NCBI RefSeq assembly: GCF_035046485.1
Contig: NC_085138.1
Span: forward strand, 268,875,694 to 268,939,693
Direction of reading: 5' to 3'
From: Aedes albopictus
Taxonomy: Eukaryota > Arthropoda > Insecta > Diptera > Culicidae
DNA length: 64,000 nucleotides
A model generated the notes under the pieces. The model worked only from the letters and a program-made list of their open reading frames with translations. It was not told the origin of the DNA and made no database searches. Of the stretch, positions 33,493 to 46,170 are shown one piece after another (position 1 is the first letter of the stretch; each line of letters opens with the position of its first letter). Position numbers and translations under genes: made by a program.

Positions 33493-33797
33493 AAGGGGCC
33501 ATTAGACTGTTTGTCATAATGACAAATATTTGTCGTTGTAGTCCGACATTCATCCGAGGTTGCCATGATTTACGTTGTGTTGGTCATTTGTTGGGCTTGT
33601 TTGGCCAAATATTTGTCATGTCTAATGGGACCTTGAGATATTTAAGACTAAAAGGGCCATTGAACTGTTTGTCATAATGACAAATATTTGCCATTGTAGT
33701 CTGACATTCATCCGAGGTTGCCATGATTTACGTTGTGTTGGTCATTTGTTGAGCATAGCATGTTTGGCCAAATATTTGTCACGTCTAATGGGACCTT
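33493..33797. mobile_element. Tandem pair of a MITE of about 143 bp
   Basis: Copies at 33493-33634 and 33652-33797 are about 90% alike. Each starts AAGGGGCCATTAGACTG or similar and ends TCTAATGGGACCTT, inverted relative to each other. They are separated by 17 bp. Confidence 0.85.
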
Positions 33798-33849
33798 AAC
33801 GTTCATACTCACACAGCCTCAGGATACTATGATCTATCATGTTTTGAGT

Positions 33850-34690
33850 TTGAAGAATCTTTAAGGGTTTCCAAGAACTCTCTTGAGCGTCTGAGGCCCC
33901 CTTAACCTTCTCGAAACGATTTGAAATGCCTTGAACCGTTTTGAAATGCATGTAAACCCCTTTTAAACCTCCCTGAAGTTCACCTGAGAGCCTCTGAAGC
34001 CCCCTAAAACCCATTTGAAACCCCCTGAAACGCTTTGAACGCTTCTGAAACCCTCATGAAACTTTCGTGAAATTCAACTGCGAGCCTCTTAAGCCCCCTC
34101 AAATTTTTCGGAAACCTTCTGAAATGCCTTGGAAGGCTCTGAAACGCATTGAAACGCTTAGAAACGCCTCTGAAACCCCCATGAAACCTCAATGAAATTC
34201 ACCTGCGAGCCTCTGAAGCCCCCTTAGGTCCCTCTTTAAACCTCTTGAAATACTCTGAAACACATTGAAACGTCATGGAATGCCTGAAAACGCCTCTAAA
34301 GCCCCTATTAAACCTCCGTCATCTTGACCTGCGACCCTCTGAAGGCACCCTTATACCTTCTGAATCTTTCTGAAGGGTAATGAAACGCATTAAAACACCT
34401 CTGAAATCCATGCGAAACGCACCTGAAAGCCTCTGAAGCCCTCTAAAATACCTCTGAAACCTCCTGAAACGCCTTGAAACGCACTGAACCGCTTTGCAAC
34501 GCCTCTGAAGATCCCGTGCAGTTCACCTGAGAGCATATGAAACCAACTAAAAGCCCTCTGAAACCTCCTGAAAAGTCCTGAAACGCCTGGAAACGCCTTA
34601 GATCCTCCCGCCTTAAACTCCTTTGAAATCCTGCTGACCCCCACCCCATTACATCTGAAAGCCTTGACCCTCTCCCTATGCATCTGCAAT
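33850..34690. repeat. Degenerate CTGAAACGCC/CTGAAACC repeat tract
   Basis: Continues the pattern of 32440-32925. A longer unit containing CCTGCGAGCCTCTGAAGCCCCCT recurs at about 130-bp steps (near 34075, 34200, 34325), so a higher-order repeat exists. Confidence 0.75.
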
Positions 34691-35290
34691 CCACTTAGGT
34701 AATGAATCCATTTAGGTAAAATTTCTATTTAGACAGTCTCGACTCATTACCTAAACAGAGGTACGGGTGTAATATTATTTATTCGTAGTGGATTGATTTC
34801 ATTGATTCAATACCTCGGATCTACATTTTAAAACTACGAAATTTAAGTTGACTCCCAATAAAAATGTTGCTTTAAACACAACACAGTTTTCAGCAATGGA
34901 CAAACATATTTTAATAGACAAATACAGGTGATAATTTAATGAGTCAAGTGTAATTACATGAATCAACAATTACATCATACTGTTTGCAATGCTTTTAACA
35001 GATTTGCAACATTACTTTTTGCTTATATTATCTGTTTGAAGTTGTGCGAAAAATATACATCATAAAAGCGAAGCGCGAACAGTAACCAAACCGGTATTAT
35101 TAAGGAAGGATTCCTATATCAATTGAGAACCGGTTGTGAAAAAAAATCCACTAAACTTGTTATTGCTACCCTTCCTCTACACTTTCAGACTTCTACGAAT
35201 AGTCGGGATTTCTGCCAATTATCTCTCCCCATGACGAAGAAAGCTTCATGAATAAATAAACAGATTAGGAAATACATATTTGCTGGTATT
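34691..35290. other. No gene recognised
   Basis: AT-rich 3' flank of gene B, without features. Confidence 0.5.
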
Positions 35291-35297
35291 TTTTATG

Positions 35298-35303
35298 TTT
35301 ATT
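35298..35303 (-). terminator. Polyadenylation signal AATAAA of gene B
   Basis: AATAAA on the minus strand, about 135 nt after the stop codon. Confidence 0.5.
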
Positions 35304-35437
35304 GTTCGGCGATGACACCAATATTGATAACTTAACGTACGAGGTCATCAAACGACTGATTCGAGAAAGTGTAACATTAGATAGGAATACAGTAACCGTT
35401 CGAAATAACTAGGTCGAAGACTATCAATCGATAACTT

Positions 35438-36820
35438 TTATGACAGCGTGTAGCTACTCAAATCGAAATGTCGGCTTTGCATCTGCTGATCAATCCAGGA
35501 TCGGAAGTGGGACACGTCAGCATACACTCCTGGAGTTGTCTCACCACAGCCGATGCCCCACGAAACAATTCCGGTCTGGTGGTAGCTCTGAGCGGATCCT
35601 TGGATGGGGCACACCAGTGGAGAGCCTCCGTCTCCTTTGCATGCATCCTTTCCGACTTCTCCACCGGCACACATGAAGCTGTTGTGCAACACAAACTTGG
35701 GTCCCAATCGAGTTGACCTCAGGGCTGTCTGACACTGTGCGTTGGGCACAACCGGTAGTTCAACTTTCTTCAGTATAGCCTGATATGTTCCTGCCTTGCC
35801 GAAAACATCCTTTCCCCAGCCGGAAACGAAACAACGTGTGTGGTCAAACTTTGCATTTGGTGGGGGTAAGCATACTGTCTGAATTCCCTCGTCCAATTGG
35901 AGAGGGGAATCCAAGAATAGCAGAGCAATGTCGTTGTACAGCCCTCCTTTGTAATATTCCGGGTGATTCACGATCTCGACCACTTGACGATCCTATCAGA
36001 AAATGAAAAATATGTTAAAGGATTGTAAAAAGAGGAACAGCTTTCAAGTTTACCTGATGAGGGTAGACCTCGTTCTTGGTTTGAGTATCCCATTCTCCAG
36101 CGCGAATCTTCAGTTGCGCTGGTGACTTGTTTTGAACGCAATGCGACGCCGTTAGAACAACACTAGGGTGTATCAAAGAGCCTCCGCACAGGAACACATT
36201 TACCACCTGGTCTAATGCTTGTTCCTGTCGCAATACCGCGATCATCCATGGGAACTCTCCGTATTCGGATTCATCCTTGCCTCCCACGATGCGGAATCCA
36301 ATACCATCAGGGTTACGCTTTCCACAAGTTGGATTGTCCATAACCGGTACCGTAGGAATTTCACTGATCTGTTGGATACGAATAGCTAAGTGAAGATATT
36401 ACATCTCCTAATCAACAACCACTTACGATATCTTCTTCATAGCAGCACCCCGCTAAGTAATTCACACAAGGATTGTCACCATCGAAACGAATATCAATCA
36501 ACCCTGCCCCGCTGGTTGACTCATTGGTGCAGAGATACCTCTGAACACAACGTTGTCCACGCTCGCATGCTGCCTAAAAAATGAAATAAAAAACGATCAC
36601 CAAAAATTCGCTAACCTCCACGCGCACTGCTAATTACCTGGGATCCTATCGGAGGGGACGTCGGTCGGGGTGGGGAAGCCGTACTTGAAGCGATCACCGT
36701 ACCCGGCGATGAGGTAAACAAACTATTGATGAGAGCATCCAGATCGCCATCCTCGGCGCTGGTCGCAGCCACTGCGAGCACCACGAGCAGCGCACACGAT
36801 AGCACGACGGCTCGACTCAT
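35438..36820 (-). CDS. CLIP-domain serine protease homologue B (PPAF-2-like), complete
   Basis: Four coding exons: 36638-36820, 36427-36573, 36054-36368 and 35438-35992, all phase 0 with GT/AG introns of about 58-64 nt, giving 399 aa. Order: signal peptide (about 1-22), short acidic segment, Ser/Thr/Pro linker, a CLIP domain in exon 2 (six Cys, ending C-C), then a protease-like domain. T-A-S-H-C keeps His and N-D-I-A-L-L keeps Asp, but the nucleophile motif reads G-D-G-G-S-P, so the catalytic Ser is Gly. It is therefore a non-catalytic homologue. Beetle and moth relatives act as cofactors that let proteases activate prophenoloxidase. An acceptor at 36829-36831 shows that an untranslated first exon exists upstream. 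Confidence 0.95.
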
Positions 36821-36831
36821 TTCGAATGCTG

Positions 36832-37260
36832 GAAAACAAATGTCAAGTTTCGTTCAAAGCAGGTTAATTTATAAAACCAAACGGCAACGGACGTCTGGCC
36901 GATGGCGAGAAGCATGACTGTAGGTACCTATATTCTGTAGGCAGTAGTTTGCAAATTTGTTATTGCGGGATGGGGGATAGCCCTATACCTATAGGCACTA
37001 TACATGAAAAGACGAAAGGGAGTCAGAAAATTCAAAGAACAGTATCGGCAATCGGTAGGTACTAGGAATGTGTAACGGAGTAGTTTCTATATTCAATTAA
37101 TTTATTCATCAATTAATTTCACGGATTATATGGTTACAAATTATTCTCTGAACACGAATTAAATGATGCTAAATAATACAAAGATTTCGTTGTCAACAAT
37201 TTTATCTAGTCATTGTAAATTTTTGGATGATATATTTGTCTTTATATATGAACGACATAG
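36832..37260. other. Upstream flank of gene B
   Basis: No untranslated exon or initiator could be identified with confidence. No gene. Confidence 0.4.
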
Positions 37261-37441
37261 GCGCCAACTTGTGACGTAGTTGGGGGGGGGGGGGGGCGAA
37301 GCTCTTCAAAATTGGACAAAATTCATCTTTTGTCACCTCAATGCACTAGTTTTCACGTAAATATGCCTTAACTAGATAAACTGCATCGAAATATTCCGAA
37401 TTTGATTGGTTTTGAGAGGCCTCGCCCCCCCAACTACGTGA
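37261..37441. mobile_element. MITE with GTAGTTGGGGGG ends
   Basis: ACGTAGTTGGGGG with a long G run at 37272-37296 is mirrored by CCCCCCCAACTACGT near 37424-37440. It is preceded by GCGCCAACTT, a word also present at the ends of 48510-48656. Confidence 0.6.
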
Positions 37442-37725
37442 ACGAGGTGAACAAAACGCTCTTAATAATCTTGATCACAATTTTACCTAGAAGTTATTGG
37501 TGTTACTTCTAGTTATACACAAAGATACCTACAACACCATTGTTTTCTACTCAGTGTACACAATATGGAATATTATGGGGGTAAATATATTGGTGCAGTT
37601 CCTAATGCTAGCTAAAATAAATTATACTGGAAAGGTAGAGCATGTGACAATGCAAATTAGTTTCAATCTATTGAAAATGCTGATTGGATGCAGAAGTTTG
37701 TTCGCACCATATCAACCACACTGTA

Positions 37726-38634
37726 CACACTAAGTTTTTTTTGCCGAATCTCGGCAAAACGTTTGCCGAGATTGGCACCGCCGAGTGCTCGGCAACCATC
37801 TCGGCAAAAAATTGATTTGCCGAGATCTCAGCAAACACATAACTGACAGCAGACGATATTTTTGCCGAAATGTCAGCAATAATATTTGCTGAATCTCGGC
37901 ATGTTGTGTTTTGTTTTAGTTTTGGAATCAAAAAGAAAAAAACATCAAAATGAAATGATTCCTCATTGATCTTGCACCCGCTTGGAAATACGATGGAACA
38001 ATTTTGCTACGCATATTTATTTAGGTTTACATTTGCAATAAAAATAACGATTTTGCGGCACGCGACAGTTATTCCTTATTTACTCCAAAGGCAGCACCAT
38101 GCAGGGAAACCACGGGAAACACCAGACAGCTCCTCGAACGCGACTGTGCAGTATTAAAATGATGATGCCGCCAACCTGTAATAAATTGTAAATGGACATT
38201 AATTGCCAATAGTTACAATATTTACAGAATAAATTCATTCTTGAATACTTACTTACACTTTTCTGCGCTCAGTGTTCTTCCATTTTTCGGATATCTCCGT
38301 GCAGCACTGATTTATTTTTGTTTGTCTTTTTTCCACCGAGGTGGCGGCGACAAAAGTGACAGTTGTGTTGCCGAAACTCGGCAATGGATGATAAAATTGC
38401 TGAATTCTCAGTAATCTCGTTTGCTGATTTCAGTAAAATCTATGCTTGCCGATAAACTCGGCAAAAAATGCTGTCAGTTTTTCGAGTTTTCAAATCATTT
38501 GCTGATATCTCAGTAAAACATTTTAGACAATCTCGGCAACCATGTTCTGTTTGCTGAAACGTCAGCAAAATGTTGGTTTGCCGATTGAAGTCAGCATATT
38601 TTTCTGCCGAGCTCGAGATTTGGTTTTAAGTGTG
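37726..38634. mobile_element. 909-bp element built of TTTGCCGA..TCGGCAAA palindromes
   Basis: CACACT.AA ends with flanking TA. In the outer 200-300 bp on each side, variants of TTTGCCGAGATCTCGGCAAA or TTTGCTGA..TCAGCAAA occur many times. The middle (37940-38330) is ordinary AT-rich sequence. No transposase frame. Confidence 0.75.
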
Positions 38635-38880
38635 TATATATTTTTTTCATCAAGGCAAATTACAAGGTCCATATAGCTGAAGTGATGAATCCATGGATAT
38701 TTAGCTAAACTGTGCTCGTAAAGTGAGGATATTTTGACGTCCTTGGACATAAAGCAGAGATGCTCAGATTGTGCATCGTAAAGCCTTGCCAATTGCATCG
38801 CTACCCTTGAAAAATGCATTCAAAAATCAGCAAGATTCACACAAACCTGATCTGAATTCGGACAGTTCAAAAAATGAGTT

Positions 38881-39262
38881 CACTGCAAAATATTTTTGCT
38901 GGTAATCAGCAAACTTTGCTGATTTTTTTTGCGTGCTCATTGCATGTAGCAATACAAATTACTGAGTATCAGCCACCAGGGTGCGAGGCCGCCATTTTTA
39001 AGAATCCAACATCTTGTATGTAAACATTTGTGTATCCACAAAGGAATCCATTGTGGATACACGATAGATGTTGGCTCCTGTCAGATGCATTAGGTGGGAT
39101 TAGGGCTGCCACATACGTGGTATCAGCTGAGAAGTATCAGTAATTATTTTTCAAAGTTATGAACCATCCAGCAATTTTGACAGTTGATCAGCAACGTTGT
39201 GCTGAAATTCAACAAAAATGCTGCTGAAATTCATCAACTTTTTTTGCTGATTTTTTGCGAGC
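38881..39262. mobile_element. Related element with TTTGCTGA/TCAGCAAA palindromes
   Basis: Ends TGCAAAA..TTTGCTG and the mirror form near 39245-39262. Internal TTTGCTG/CAGCAA words are repeated. Probably a relative of 37726-38634. Confidence 0.55.
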
Positions 39263-39955
39263 TGGAAGCATTTCACAAAACTTGGTGTGAATGTAATTCG
39301 CTAACTGCAACGACTGACAGCCGTCAAACAGTTGACAATTGCTGTTGGACGCACCCAGAATGCACTCAAAAACATCAAAATGCAGCTGTAGTGCATCCGA
39401 AAAATATCGCAACTCTGTTGACGTTTTGTTTTTGGCAGATAGCGGTGCAATAACTGCAAAATTGTTGCACTTACCGGACTTGCAGTTAAAAAGCATTGCA
39501 GTTAAATCATTTGCATCGAGCGAACGTTTACTGTAGCTGAAATCCAATCAGTTTAGCCGTATAATATTGATTGCGTCAAGCTGTCGCAGCTCGCTGTCGT
39601 AGTGTTCGATTTGGGTAAAAATTAACCTACTGCGCAATCAACACAAATAGAGAAAATTGAGCGAAGAATAGTTTTTTTATAGGTCAAATATGCTTAAATA
39701 AAAGAAAAACTCTTTTGATTTTTACAGCTAAACTATTACATGTTTTACCCTACTATTAGTACACACGCTTCTCGCAAATAACAATAATTATGAACTTCCT
39801 AGAAAAAGGTAAAATACTTACCGAAACGTAGGACAGTAGATGCAAAAGGCGTTTTAGCTGCTTAATATAGACTGAAAGAGCAGTAAAACTAGCGAAGTAC
39901 TCGTCAATTACAGTTATGAACTTAAAGCCCCCAACTAATATCAATAGACTTCAGA
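39263..39955. other. No gene recognised
   Basis: Short overlapping frames on both strands without motifs. Confidence 0.45.
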
Positions 39956-42505
39956 GAAAGTAGAACCATAGCCTCCGCAGGGAAACTCCTGGATAAATCC
40001 TTTAGAATTTCTAAAGTTATCTTTTCTGGAACTCTTGGATAAATTTCCAGATGAATTCCTGTAGAAATCCGATGGAAAATGGTGAAGGAGTCCTCGGAAA
40101 AATCCTAGAAGAATCAGCTTCGCTTAAGCTATTGCACTCTTATAGTTTGTACAACCCGTTGAAAAAATCTCGCTTTCTGTACTCAGCATTATCGTGGTGC
40201 TGACGGTGGTGGCCAACCGCGTGAGTTACGGAAGGTTAAGAGAAGCTTACGTTGGTGCTCCCCTGGAATTTCAACCGAACTATTTTTGTTTGATTTTACT
40301 TGTGGGAATATGAATAAATACCAAGCCTTTCGGAGGATGGACCAGTGGTGTAGCCAGGAAGGACTTTTGAAGGGACCCTTGAAGAACCCTTGACCAATAC
40401 ATAATCCGATTATTCAGGTACCAGAAAACTTCTAGTACAACATCAAATGATGCAGTGGTCATGCAGCAAAAAATTCATGAGTTTAATGAAAATAGAGTTC
40501 ATCTTTAGGAGTTGCATAGTGGTTCTTACTGAAATTTCTGGAGTTGCTGCTGGAACCCTTTTTTTATTTCAGTAGAAATTTCTCCAAAGATTCCTCCAGC
40601 AATTCTTTCAAAATTTCCTTCAAGATTTTTCATAGAATATTCCAAGAACTTTCTCTACAAATTCCTCAAGATATTCCTCCTGGCGTTTCTTCAATTTTCA
40701 CCCGGCCATTCCTCCAAATTGTTAAATATCAGCAGAAATTCTCTGACAGACTGTAGAAAAGTTTCTCTAGCGAATTCTTCAGAAGTTTCATCAGAGATTA
40801 CTTCAGTAATTTGTCAGTAATTCCTCACGAGGCTCACGCGCAGCTTCCTACTAGTAATCATTCCGAAATTTATCCAGAGATTTCTTCAGAAATTGTGATT
40901 TTTTTGCAGCGAAGATTTCTGAAATTTTCATTAGAGCTTCTCGAGAGGCTCCTTTCTGGAATTCCTCCGAAGATTCTCTATGAAACTCTTCTACAAAGTT
41001 CCCACAAGATGTTCCGTTAAAAATTCTCCAGAAAGTTTCCAAAAGATTCTTCTAGAAGTTCGTTCAAAGGGTTTCTGAGAAATTCCTCAAATATTCCAAA
41101 AGGGATTGCACCATAAACATCTCTTGGGATTCATTGGGACCTCTGTTCAGGGATTTTTTCCGAAATCACTTTCAAAATTATTTCTTGGAGTTTCCCAATG
41201 CATATCTTCAGAAATATTTTGTGGAATTACTGCAGATCATTCTCCAGATTTCCAGGCAATTCTTAAGAGATGCCATCGAAAAAATCCTTTTTTTTAGATG
41301 TATAATTGAGTGATTACTCCAAAAGTTCTTCCAGATTTGTTTCAAATTTCTACTGAATTTCTTGCAAAATTTTCCTCTGGCGTTTTTTTTTATGAAAATG
41401 TTTCAAAGATGTTTGCCCCTTTCTAAATGAACTTCTGAAAAAAAATCCATGGAAGAATTTCTAATGAAACTGACAATTATGAAAATACTTGAAATACTGA
41501 AGGAGCTGCTGAAAATATTTCTTAAGGAATTTCTGAAAAAGTTTCAGAAAGAATCCGTGAAGGAACTTCTGAAAGGATCCTTGAAGGTTTTTGTTAAATC
41601 AATCTTCTGTCTAATTTATCTGGAAAACCCGGAGGTATTCTTTAGACAAATCCCTGAAGGAATATCTGAAAGAACCCCAGGAAATTTCCCGAAGAAATCC
41701 TAGAAGATGTTCCTGAAGAAATTCATTGAGAAATCCCTAAAAAATGGTGGAGAACCCTTTGGTAGAATTAATTCATAAATTTATTAAGAAATATTTAGAG
41801 GAACCCCTTTATCATCAATTCATGGATTTGATCAAAGAATTCCCGGAGAAAATCGTAAAAGTTTCTTTATAAAGGAAATTCTGGAAGAATGTCTAGAGAA
41901 ACTCTTGAACTTCTTCAAAATATGTGGGCTTCGTGGCCGTGCGGCGTCAGTTGTTTAGGTAGTGTGAGTGCCACGGAGTGAGGGTTCGATTCCCGCTCCA
42001 GGCGGAGGAAATTTTTCGTCAAACGAAAAATCCTCCACTGGTCCACTGGGTGTTCCTTGTGGTCCGTTGCCTAATGTTAGTGATTGGTTCAGTCTGTGCA
42101 ACCTCTGGTTGAGGACGGTGTAGTGTTTTTTTTTTTTTTAATATAATAGTTTAAATCTTAGTGTAATTAGTGTAGATTTAGCTTTTAGTTGAAATACAAA
42201 AGAAAAATAATCATGACAATTTTCAAAGGATTTTCTACAGTAGTTTCTAGGGCCATATATAGAAAAAATCTTAAGGCATCTTAGAAAGAAATCCTGGAAG
42301 AGTTACCGAGAAGGCATACACGGAGCAACTCCCGAACGAACCTCTGTATAAATTTCTGCAGGAATCTCTAGAAGAATACCTACCTTTCTGGATAAATTTA
42401 TAGAAGAATTTCTGAATAAATTTGAAAAAAAAACACGATGAATTCCAGCAGTTCCTGAAATAGCTCTTATGAAGGCAGTCCTGTAGATATTTCTTATGAG
42501 AAGAG
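39956..42505. repeat. Degenerate TTCCTCCAGAAATTCC-type repeat, orientation switches near 41.4 kb
   Basis: Variants of a word of about 11-12 bp (TTCCTCCAGAAATTCC and relatives) fill 40530-41350 in one orientation. The complementary form (GAATTTCTGAAGGAA) fills 41440-41925 and 42225-42500. Smaller patches lie at 39956-40110. A SINE is embedded at 41933-42145. Open frames here are by-products. Confidence 0.75.
41933..42145 (+). repeat. tRNA-derived SINE
   Basis: CGTGGCCGTGCGGCGTCAG (A-box region) and GGGTTCGATTCCCGCTCC (B box), then a body ending in an oligo-T/A tract near 42127-42145. Confidence 0.7.
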
Positions 42506-42629
42506 AAGTTTAACAAAGTGTGACGACCCATACACAAAACTCAGAGGTCCCATTCAAAAAGTTTGCCATATGGGGGGCGGGGTGTTGAAACAGATTTTGC
42601 GTAACGCAATTATATTGAATATTCAGTAG

Positions 42630-42692
42630 GATCGGGAATCTAGTTACCCGTCGTCAAATAGGCGATTCCTAACTTCAACCATTAGGCTATTA
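42630..42692 (-). repeat. tRNA-like SINE head (minus strand)
   Basis: On the minus strand TAGCCTAATGGTTGAAGTTAG and, about 35 nt on, a decayed B box AACTAGATTCCCG. Not a functional tRNA. Confidence 0.45.
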
Positions 42693-42854
42693 CCCAAGTA
42701 ACACACATGTTATATAAGAGTTACGGCAGTGCAAGTTTTGGTTGTATGTATAGAAGTTAAATTGACGTAATTTTAACACAATGCTAGAATAACGTTAAAT
42801 TAACTTCTATACAATCAAAACTTGCGCTGCCGTAACTCCTATATGTTTCTTGGG
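42693..42854. mobile_element. Foldback MITE with CCCAAG ends and TTA duplication
   Basis: CCCAAGTAAC at the left, mirrored with changes at the right, flanked by TTA on both sides. Arms of about 70 bp pair (AGTTACGGCAGTGCAAGTTTTG and inverse). A 3-bp TTA duplication is typical of PIF/Harbinger elements. Confidence 0.75.
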
Positions 42855-43316
42855 TTACGGGAGTTTAACTGGAAATCTTCGAAGAAATTTTAAGGATGTC
42901 ATCAAGAGTACAAACAGAATCCTTTAAAAATGCCATACGTAAATTGCCATTTAATTCTTCCAAAGCAACAGTGTACGTAGAATATGCCACCGTAAGCGAA
43001 AAATAGGCAACAAAGAAGGCACGGCAACAACGCTTTGTTTTTTCGTTAGCAGATAATGACAAAATCGCTCCCGAGTTTGTTCACAACAAAAACGGTAGGA
43101 ATATTTGTCTCGTTCTATTCACATCGTGATTTTCGCATTGTTTTACAACTGAAACTCGACTCTGAGGATGGCAAGAGTCTTAATTCGTCCAAACGCTCAT
43201 GAATTCGATGATGTAGGTCGAAAATTTCAACAGAAAAGCAGAAATATCGGCACACGCACGGCAAGCGATATTTGTTTTATTGCTCTCATCGCTTGACATG
43301 CAATTGTTGCGGAGCG

Positions 43317-43816
43317 NNNNNNNNNNNNNNNNNNNNNNNNNNNNNNNNNNNNNNNNNNNNNNNNNNNNNNNNNNNNNNNNNNNNNNNNNNNNNNNNNNNN
43401 NNNNNNNNNNNNNNNNNNNNNNNNNNNNNNNNNNNNNNNNNNNNNNNNNNNNNNNNNNNNNNNNNNNNNNNNNNNNNNNNNNNNNNNNNNNNNNNNNNNN
43501 NNNNNNNNNNNNNNNNNNNNNNNNNNNNNNNNNNNNNNNNNNNNNNNNNNNNNNNNNNNNNNNNNNNNNNNNNNNNNNNNNNNNNNNNNNNNNNNNNNNN
43601 NNNNNNNNNNNNNNNNNNNNNNNNNNNNNNNNNNNNNNNNNNNNNNNNNNNNNNNNNNNNNNNNNNNNNNNNNNNNNNNNNNNNNNNNNNNNNNNNNNNN
43701 NNNNNNNNNNNNNNNNNNNNNNNNNNNNNNNNNNNNNNNNNNNNNNNNNNNNNNNNNNNNNNNNNNNNNNNNNNNNNNNNNNNNNNNNNNNNNNNNNNNN
43801 NNNNNNNNNNNNNNNN
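43317..43816. other. Assembly gap, 500 N
   Basis: Run of 500 N. Sequence on both sides (42860-43316, 43817-45200) shows no gene. Confidence 0.99.
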
Positions 43817-45204
43817 AGCTTGCGAGCTAATCCGCTATCAGGGTGGACTTGGAAAAAGTTACAAACCGTTTTTTTTTTATTCATTTTTTCGTGTGTTCGA
43901 GAGCTGATATTGCAATAACAACGAATTAGATGTGTACAGTTGCTGTGAATGAATAAATTCACCGTTTGAAATTTAGCCATGCGTTTTAATCTTCAAGCAG
44001 AAAAATGAGACTTGTTTAAAACAATAAAATGCATGTTTGATTTTCAAACTGAGCATTTACCTATTACAAAGTTATATTTCTTTGTTCTTACTTAGAGTTT
44101 AACGATCAAAACAACTAATTCCTATCATTTCATATAACGTTAAAATCTTCATTTGTTTCAACAAAATGGGGACCATAAACATGGCCCGGAATCACTCACA
44201 CATCTTTAAAATTCTTACCCCAACATCGCCACAACGAAGAAAGTGTAGCAAATCCATCACTCCAACTTCCAAGTGCAGTTTTGGCCGTGATGGATAACGC
44301 GCAGGTACTCAAGACTGCATCCACAACAAGTTAGTCGGTTTCGATTTCTTGCCTTTTTTTATTCGTTCTCGCTTCCATCCGCTTGTCTAGTGTCTAAAAA
44401 TAGATTTCCGAGCTGCCGCAGGAACTGCCTTCACCATCACAATCACTTCCCGGCTTTGTTTGTGGCAAAAATGCAGTCGTTTAAAACAATCTGTTATTTT
44501 ATGTTGAAACTACCAAATCTCTGTTTGTTCTAACAAACTGTCAAAAATTTCGGATAATGAAAATATTTGTATTATCAAACAATGGAACAGATCAGTTTAA
44601 ACTAGAAATTAGTTTGTCGCTATAGCAAACTGAAAAATCGGTTGATTTGAACTAGAATTTAATTGTGTTTACAATTTATTTTTCTGCGTGATTTCAAACA
44701 AGCGTCATTTGTCTTCACGTAAGGAGCAGGTCCTAGGATGGATTCCCGGCCGCGCGAACAGCAACATTTCTCCGTCGACTTGATCAAAAATATAAATTCT
44801 CGAATGATAGGTACTTGCTGACCATCCTTCGTGTAACTGCTCTCACGAAATGAACAAATGGATAATGGACGCACACATGACACATGTGTGACGCACACAC
44901 CTAATGGACATTTCTTTTGAAGAACCAGGTATCAGTAAATCCAGAGGCTCGTCCTCCTCTGTTTGGGAAAATTTGTGCCATTCCCATGAACACGAGTATT
45001 CCAAGTAACATTATATCCCTTTCGTGACGGAGCGCAAAAAAGTGAAATTTCCATACAAATTACTTAAATTTAGCTCTCCAGAACTCTTAGATTTCCCAAC
45101 AAAACAACAATTGTTATCCCTCATTTGAAAGAAGCACTCTTCATCTTCCCATTTCTAGCTTTGACTACTTAGATAAATCGAAAATAACAAAAATACGACA
45201 AATA

Positions 45205-45470
45205 ACCAGTTAGCCTACTGGTTAAGGCTATGGATCACCAATCCGGAGTCGGTGGGTTCGATCCCAGTTCCGGTCGGGAAAATTTTCTCACCTCCCTGGG
45301 CATAGTGTATCAATGTGCTTGCCTCACAATATACAAATTCATGCAATGACAGGCAAAGAAAATCCTTCAATTAACAACTGTGGAAGTGCTCGAAGAACAC
45401 TAAGTTGAAGCGAGGCAGGTCAAGTCCCAGTGGGGGACGTAGAGCCACAAAGAAGAAGAATAACGACAGA
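45205..45470 (+). repeat. tRNA-derived SINE, complete (Feilai/SINE200-like)
   Basis: TTAGCCTACTGGTTAAGGC (A box), GGGTTCGATCCCAGTTCC (B box), and a tail with GCAGGTCAAGTCCCAGTG and AAAGAAGAAGAA. This is the usual mosquito SINE layout. Confidence 0.75.
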
Positions 45471-45961
45471 TAAATATTTTTCATGTTTTACGGTTCTTGT
45501 CCATTTTTTGTTTATGTGGTAAATTCCACAAGCAACATAAACAAAAGTTTGTTTGCACACATACAAGTATAACCAATAATTCAATTACTAGAACAGTTTA
45601 CATTACATAAAACAAATACTAAACAGATGAAAAAAAAATATGCAAACCTGTTGTTGCTCAACAACACAATTGTGCTGGTTCGTCACGGAAGGGATATAGT
45701 CAAATAGACTACAAATAGATCCTTATAAGCATCATAAAACCAAAATGAAAAGTTTTACGTTTTATGGCGTTTCGAAAAACCTCTACAAGACCATCAAAAT
45801 GCTACTTGGCATAAAGAGAGCCTATAAAGCTCCTTACCACAGCTGATAAAGAACAACAGAACAGGCTGAAGAATTAGGTTTCTGAAGGTTAACGAGGATG
45901 CATTTCTTCACTTTTTGGTTTTTCATTAAATAACAAAGAAATATTTTCAAAATTTACATTC

Positions 45962-46115
45962 AGAGGAAGGATCAAGCTTTCCTCTGATTTTTTTTCCTGT
46001 TCCGTTTTTACAAAAAACAATTTCTTAACAAAATTAAAAAAAAAATGATTTGTGAAAAAATTAAAAAAAAAATTTACTAGGAAAAAAAATCAGAGGAAAG
46101 CTTGATCTTTCCTCT
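45962..46115. mobile_element. Foldback element with AGAGGAAGGATCAAGC ends
   Basis: The left end AGAGGAAGGATCAAGCTTTCC pairs with the right end. The A/T-run centre is also self-complementary. A relative occupies 52724-53058. Confidence 0.7.
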
Positions 46116-46170
46116 AAATGTACACTGTGGTGCATAATTGATTGGACAAACGACGATTTTCATACAAAAT

